Of a DNA stretch of 15,613 bases, positions 13,918-15,613 are shown piece after piece. Position numbers and translations under genes: made by a program. The notes beneath the pieces were generated by a model. That model saw nothing but the letters and a program-made list of their open reading frames with translations, was not told the origin of the DNA and made no database searches. Origin of the DNA: Chloroflexota bacterium. GTDB lineage: Bacteria; Chloroflexota; Dehalococcoidia; Dehalococcoidales; UBA2162. The stretch lies in contig JACQOM010000224.1 of NCBI GenBank assembly GCA_016202525.1, forward strand, positions 1-15,613, in the 5' to 3' direction. Within the stretch, counting starts at the first letter, position 1. The number at the start of each line of letters is the position of its first letter.

Positions 13918-14393
13918 TGGAGGGCAGTTCGCGGGATTCTATATGCAATGATTTGTTCATTCTTGCGTCCGATATTGTCAAGGATAAAGACTCCCAAGAA
14001 CACCAATTGCGCACCGCCGTAAGTCGAGCCTATTACTGCGTTTTTCTGACAGTACGCGACAGGTTATTCGGTCCCGATGCCATCAATTTCACTTCACGAA
14101 AACAAAAATTGCTCGACCGGAAGTACCGTACAAAAGGACGTCCTTCTGGCAGTCACGAGCGTATTCTAGTTGCTCTGGAAGATATACCTGCAACAGCGGT
14201 TTTGCGTCCACTTACTTTACTACATCAAATAGATGAGTTGAAAGAGGCACGTGTTCACGCTGATTATGATTTTACCCATGACCGACTTAAAGATGTACCA
14301 TATGCGACTTGGACCGAATACGCCAACCACATGGTGGCTTTGGCTTCCCAAGTGCTTCCACTTGCTAGACGATTACCATCGTATCCATCATAG
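13917..14393 (+). CDS. HEPN-domain protein, third gene of the operon (158 aa)
   Basis: A 158-residue protein with the layout of the HEPN fold. The first long helices carry QLRTAVSRAYYCVFLTVRDR (30-49), with the hallmark SRAYY (36-40). GSHERILVAL (78-87) and LKEARVHADYDF (108-119), including the ADY motif typical of the class, complete it. HEPN proteins are small four-helix bundles. Many are RNases with an R-x4-6-H active site in toxin-antitoxin and abortive-infection systems; others only bind nucleotides or partners. Here the best R-x-H candidates are R97/H103 (R-x5-H) or R112 near H114, so catalysis is uncertain. Start ATG 13917 overlaps the preceding TAA by one base and has no good Shine-Dalgarno at normal spacing. 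It probably depends on re-initiation, which would keep its level tied to the second gene. A small hairpin begins at its stop codon. Confidence 0.8.
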   Translation: MEGSSRDSICNDLFILASDIVKDKDSQEHQLRTAVSRAYYCVFLTVRDRLFGPDAINFTSRKQKLLDRKYRTKGRPSGSHERILVALEDIPATAVLRPLTLLHQIDELKEARVHADYDFTHDRLKDVPYATWTEYANHMVALASQVLPLARRLPSYPS

Positions 14394-14414
14394 TAAGCTC
14401 GCAACTTCTTACTA
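14391..14414 (+). terminator. Weak hairpin at the end of the HEPN operon
   Basis: TAGTAAG (14391-14397, including the stop codon) pairs with CTTACTA (14408-14414) around a 10-base loop. The stem is AT-rich and has no following U-tract, so it is a poor intrinsic terminator but the only candidate here. Confidence 0.25.
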
Positions 14415-14432
14415 AACACATACGCATGGAAG

Positions 14433-14453
14433 GGCAAACATCCCGATATTGAC
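14433..14453 (-). repeat. Dispersed short repeat, inverted copy E
   Basis: On the minus strand this reads as ATATCGGGATGTTTG, close to the core of copies C and D (14 and 15 matches of 19). With copy C at 14659 it forms a loosely matched inverted pair around the 57-residue gene. Confidence 0.4.
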
Positions 14454-14485
14454 TATTAGCTTGACCAAGGGTAATCAGTGAATTT

Positions 14486-14659
14486 ATGGAATACCAGAAA
14501 GCAATCGCTGTCTTGAAAAGCCTGTTAGACAGGCACCCGCTTGATAACGAAGAAAAAGAAGCAGTGATGACTGCCATCGGTGTTCTCAGTTGGGGTTCTC
14601 TGGCTAAAAGCAAGATAAAAGCACAAAAAGCCAAAAGAGATAAGAGCACGGAATGGTGA
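14486..14659 (+). CDS. Small basic hypothetical protein (57 aa)
   Basis: A short gene with coding character: MEYQKAIAVLKSLLDRHPLD, then EEKEAVMTAIGVLSWGS, and a very basic tail KSKIKAQKAKRDKSTEW before TGA. The first 40 residues predict two amphipathic helices; the tail would bind nucleic acid or acidic partners. I have an impression that similar small proteins recur in Dehalococcoidia genomes, but cannot name a family. No clear Shine-Dalgarno precedes the ATG (AAGGGTAATC is 12 or more bases away). It is framed by inverted copies of a dispersed repeat, one beginning exactly at its stop codon. It may therefore belong to a small mobile or repeat-borne unit. Confidence 0.55.
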   Translation: MEYQKAIAVLKSLLDRHPLDNEEKEAVMTAIGVLSWGSLAKSKIKAQKAKRDKSTEW

Positions 14660-14695
14660 CATATCCCGATGTTTGTCTAGTTGTAGGTAAAGCTA
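14659..14695 (+). repeat. Dispersed short repeat, copy C
   Basis: Starts at the last base of the 57-residue gene's stop codon. Core ATATCCCGATGTTTGTC, ending TAAAGCTA. It matches copy D (15422-15458) at 29 of 37 ungapped positions. Confidence 0.6.
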
Positions 14696-14710
14696 ATTCC
14701 AGCGGAATTA
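14694..14710. repeat. Perfect 7-bp hairpin after copy C
   Basis: TAATTCC (14694-14700), loop AGC, GGAATTA (14704-14710). It directly follows the repeat and could end transcription of the 57-residue gene, though no U-tract follows. Confidence 0.45.
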
Positions 14711-14742
14711 CCATCATGAATCTCTACGGCGTCAGTAGCTCA

Positions 14743-14760
14743 GGCATAAACCTTTATGCC
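14743..14760. terminator. Hairpin downstream of the 163-residue gene
   Basis: GGCATAAA (14743-14750) and TTTATGCC (14753-14760) are perfect inverted repeats around CC. The hairpin lies 40 bp past the minus-strand stop at 14800. It is a plausible terminator for that gene, weakened by the absence of a U-tract. Confidence 0.35.
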
Positions 14761-14799
14761 CAATGCGTATCCAGAGTATCTCCGGCTAACCTTTTGGGG

Positions 14800-15291
14800 C
14801 TACTTAATCGGTGAAAGACGCAGCATCTCCCGCTCCAGGCCCTTCGTGACGCCCGCCTTCAGATGTTCCGGCACCTCAACCCTTTCCGCCTTCATATTGC
14901 ACAGCTTCCTTAAAGCGACATTGAATACAACGGACGAGGGTGCGGGAAATACCTTATTCCCCATACTGCGCACGACAGGAAGTACCGGTTTCATAATGCT
15001 GCCATCCCAGTCGCGCAATATTTCGGTATCGGAGACCTTCCTAACCTCAAATTTGGCAAATCCGGCCTTGGTGAGGTAAGCTGCTAAAGTTTTGACGACA
15101 GTAAAGGGGTCGCTCCCGGACGGGATTTGCAGCGTTTTCTGAAGCTGGTCGAAGACCAACTCACCTTTGCGTTCCCGGCATTTCTCCAATCGAGCCAACT
15201 CCTGAGGATTATTGCCAAACTCCTCACTGAGGGCCAACCAGGTCATTAGCACTTCTGTAGCGAATAACTCCGAATCCACTTTGTCAGGCAT
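14800..15291 (-). CDS. Unrecognised conserved-looking protein (163 aa)
   Basis: A 163-residue soluble protein that I cannot assign. The start is secure: AAGGAGG lies seven bases before the ATG at 15291, and a consensus-like promoter lies at 15390-15418. The N-terminal half is helical and acidic (SELFATEVLMTWLALSEEFG, then LARLEKCRERKGELVFDQLQ). The middle has FTVVKTLAAYLTKAGFAKFEVRKVSDTEI, a helix followed by two likely strands. The end is basic and helical (LRKLCNMKAERVEVPEHLK). No signal peptide or membrane segment. The layout loosely recalls small ligand-binding (V4R or bacteriochlorophyll-reductase-like) domains, but I would not name one. It is transcribed toward the HEPN operon and divergently from the TPP-riboswitch gene. 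Confidence 0.75.
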   Translation of the reverse strand: MPDKVDSELFATEVLMTWLALSEEFGNNPQELARLEKCRERKGELVFDQLQKTLQIPSGSDPFTVVKTLAAYLTKAGFAKFEVRKVSDTEILRDWDGSIMKPVLPVVRSMGNKVFPAPSSVVFNVALRKLCNMKAERVEVPEHLKAGVTKGLEREMLRLSPIK

Positions 15292-15328
15292 AGTATTACC
15301 TCCTTATTACTATTGATTCAGCCTTATA

Positions 15329-15366
15329 GAGGCCGAAATAGACGGCTTGAAAAAATGCCTCTTTAG
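15329..15366 (-). other. Leader hairpins of the 163-residue gene
   Basis: In the roughly 90-base leader, AGAGGC and GCCTCT can pair across about 23 bases, while GCCG and CGGC inside that span form a competing hairpin. The two share bases, so they are mutually exclusive. They lie 40-75 bases before the start codon. Whether this regulates the gene is unknown. Confidence 0.3.
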
Positions 15367-15389
15367 TTACAGGACCGATGATATTGGAG

Positions 15390-15418
15390 ATAATAGCACG
15401 GTAAGGTACGAATGTAAA
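15390..15418 (-). promoter_or_regulatory. Promoter of the 163-residue gene
   Basis: On the minus strand TTTACA (15413-15418) and TATTAT (15390-15395) have the ideal 17-base spacing. Transcription would start near 15383, giving a leader of about 90 bases. The -35 box touches the edge of repeat copy D. Confidence 0.55.
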
Positions 15419-15458
15419 GGCAAATATCGCGGTGTTTGTCCGGTGGTTGATAAAGCTA
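15414..15458 (+). repeat. Dispersed short repeat, copy D
   Basis: Core ATATCGCGGTGTTTGTC, then TAAAGCTA at 15451-15458. It is 29/37 identical to copy C and 25/36 identical to copy A over a slightly shifted span. It lies between two divergent promoters. Confidence 0.6.
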
Positions 15459-15478
15459 CGGGCATGACACTATCCTTC

Positions 15479-15508
15479 TTTACATCCAGGGATAACTTAA
15501 GATATAAT
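15479..15508 (+). promoter_or_regulatory. Promoter of the TPP riboswitch transcript
   Basis: TTTACA (15479-15484), 18-base spacer, perfect TATAAT (15503-15508). Transcription would start about 15515, some 15 bases ahead of the riboswitch. Confidence 0.6.
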
Positions 15509-15529
15509 TACTATCAAAACTGAATAGTG

Positions 15530-15613
15530 CCAGGGGTGCCGTTTTAGGCTGAGAGTTCCTGATTGTATCGGGACAACCCTTTGAACCTGATTTGGGTAAT
15601 TCCAACGTAGGAA
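15530..15613 (+). ncRNA. TPP (THI-box) riboswitch, 3' end at the window edge
   Basis: The conserved thiamine pyrophosphate aptamer is clear: GGGGTGCC (15533-15540), GGCTGAGA, a variable P3 hairpin (TCCTGAT with ATCGGGA), ACCCTTTGAACCTGAT, then TGGGTAATTCCAACGTAGGA. It senses TPP and would switch off a downstream thiamine biosynthesis or transport gene outside the window. The expression platform and gene are not visible, so the mechanism (termination or ribosome-site masking) cannot be told. Confidence 0.93.

Noticed and set aside
14365..14649. 94-codon hydrophobic open frame on the minus strand
   Set aside because: It is antisense to the more credible 57-residue gene, and its apparent hydrophobicity is a by-product of the lysine- and glutamate-rich codons opposite.
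14756..15079. 107-codon open frame on the plus strand
   Set aside because: Antisense to the 163-residue gene, which has a strong Shine-Dalgarno and promoter.

Overview
The window looks like accessory chromosome from a bacterium of moderate GC, most plausibly a member of the Chloroflexota (Dehalococcoidia-like). That placement is inference: it rests on the style of the ImuB/DnaE2 proteins, the small hypothetical proteins and the recognisable sigma-70 promoters, not on any marker gene. No rRNA, tRNA, CRISPR array, transposase or integrase was found.

Layout. (1) Positions 1-418, minus strand: the first 139 residues of a large helicase-type restriction enzyme that runs off the left edge, followed by a small orphan gene (637-894, minus). 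(2) Positions 901-1788: about 890 bp without a convincing gene but dense in inverted repeats. It ends in a strong promoter whose spacer is filled by a LexA-like palindrome. (3) Positions 1789-9296, plus strand: a tight five-gene operon of imuB (polymerase-dead Y-family protein), a DUF6504-like small protein, dnaE2/imuC (error-prone polymerase III alpha subunit), a UvrD/PcrA-type helicase and a DUF72 protein. Gaps are 2-19 bp. It reads as a DNA-damage-inducible mutasome with an added helicase; no imuA or imuA' gene is present in the window. (4) Positions 9297-11687, minus strand: a 796-residue NACHT NTPase with an N-terminal restriction-endonuclease-like domain. Its stop codon directly abuts that of the DUF72 gene. 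It has its own strong promoter and a near-perfect Shine-Dalgarno site, and resembles bacterial NLR-like antiphage proteins. (5) Positions 11770-12620: a second non-coding stretch with hairpins and short dispersed repeats. (6) Positions 12683-14393, plus strand: three genes joined by two TAATG stop-start overlaps. The third encodes a HEPN-fold protein; the first two are unrecognised. (7) Positions 14486-15291: a 57-residue basic small protein between inverted copies of a dispersed repeat, then an unrecognised 163-residue protein on the minus strand. (8) Positions 15479-15613: a promoter and TPP riboswitch reading out of the right edge, presumably toward a thiamine gene.

How the parts fit: a SOS-like mutagenesis operon sits between a restriction gene on the left and a NACHT nuclease plus a HEPN operon on the right. 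The whole looks like a genome-defence and stress-response island. The two most promising undescribed units are the three-gene HEPN operon and the five-gene mutasome with its own helicase.
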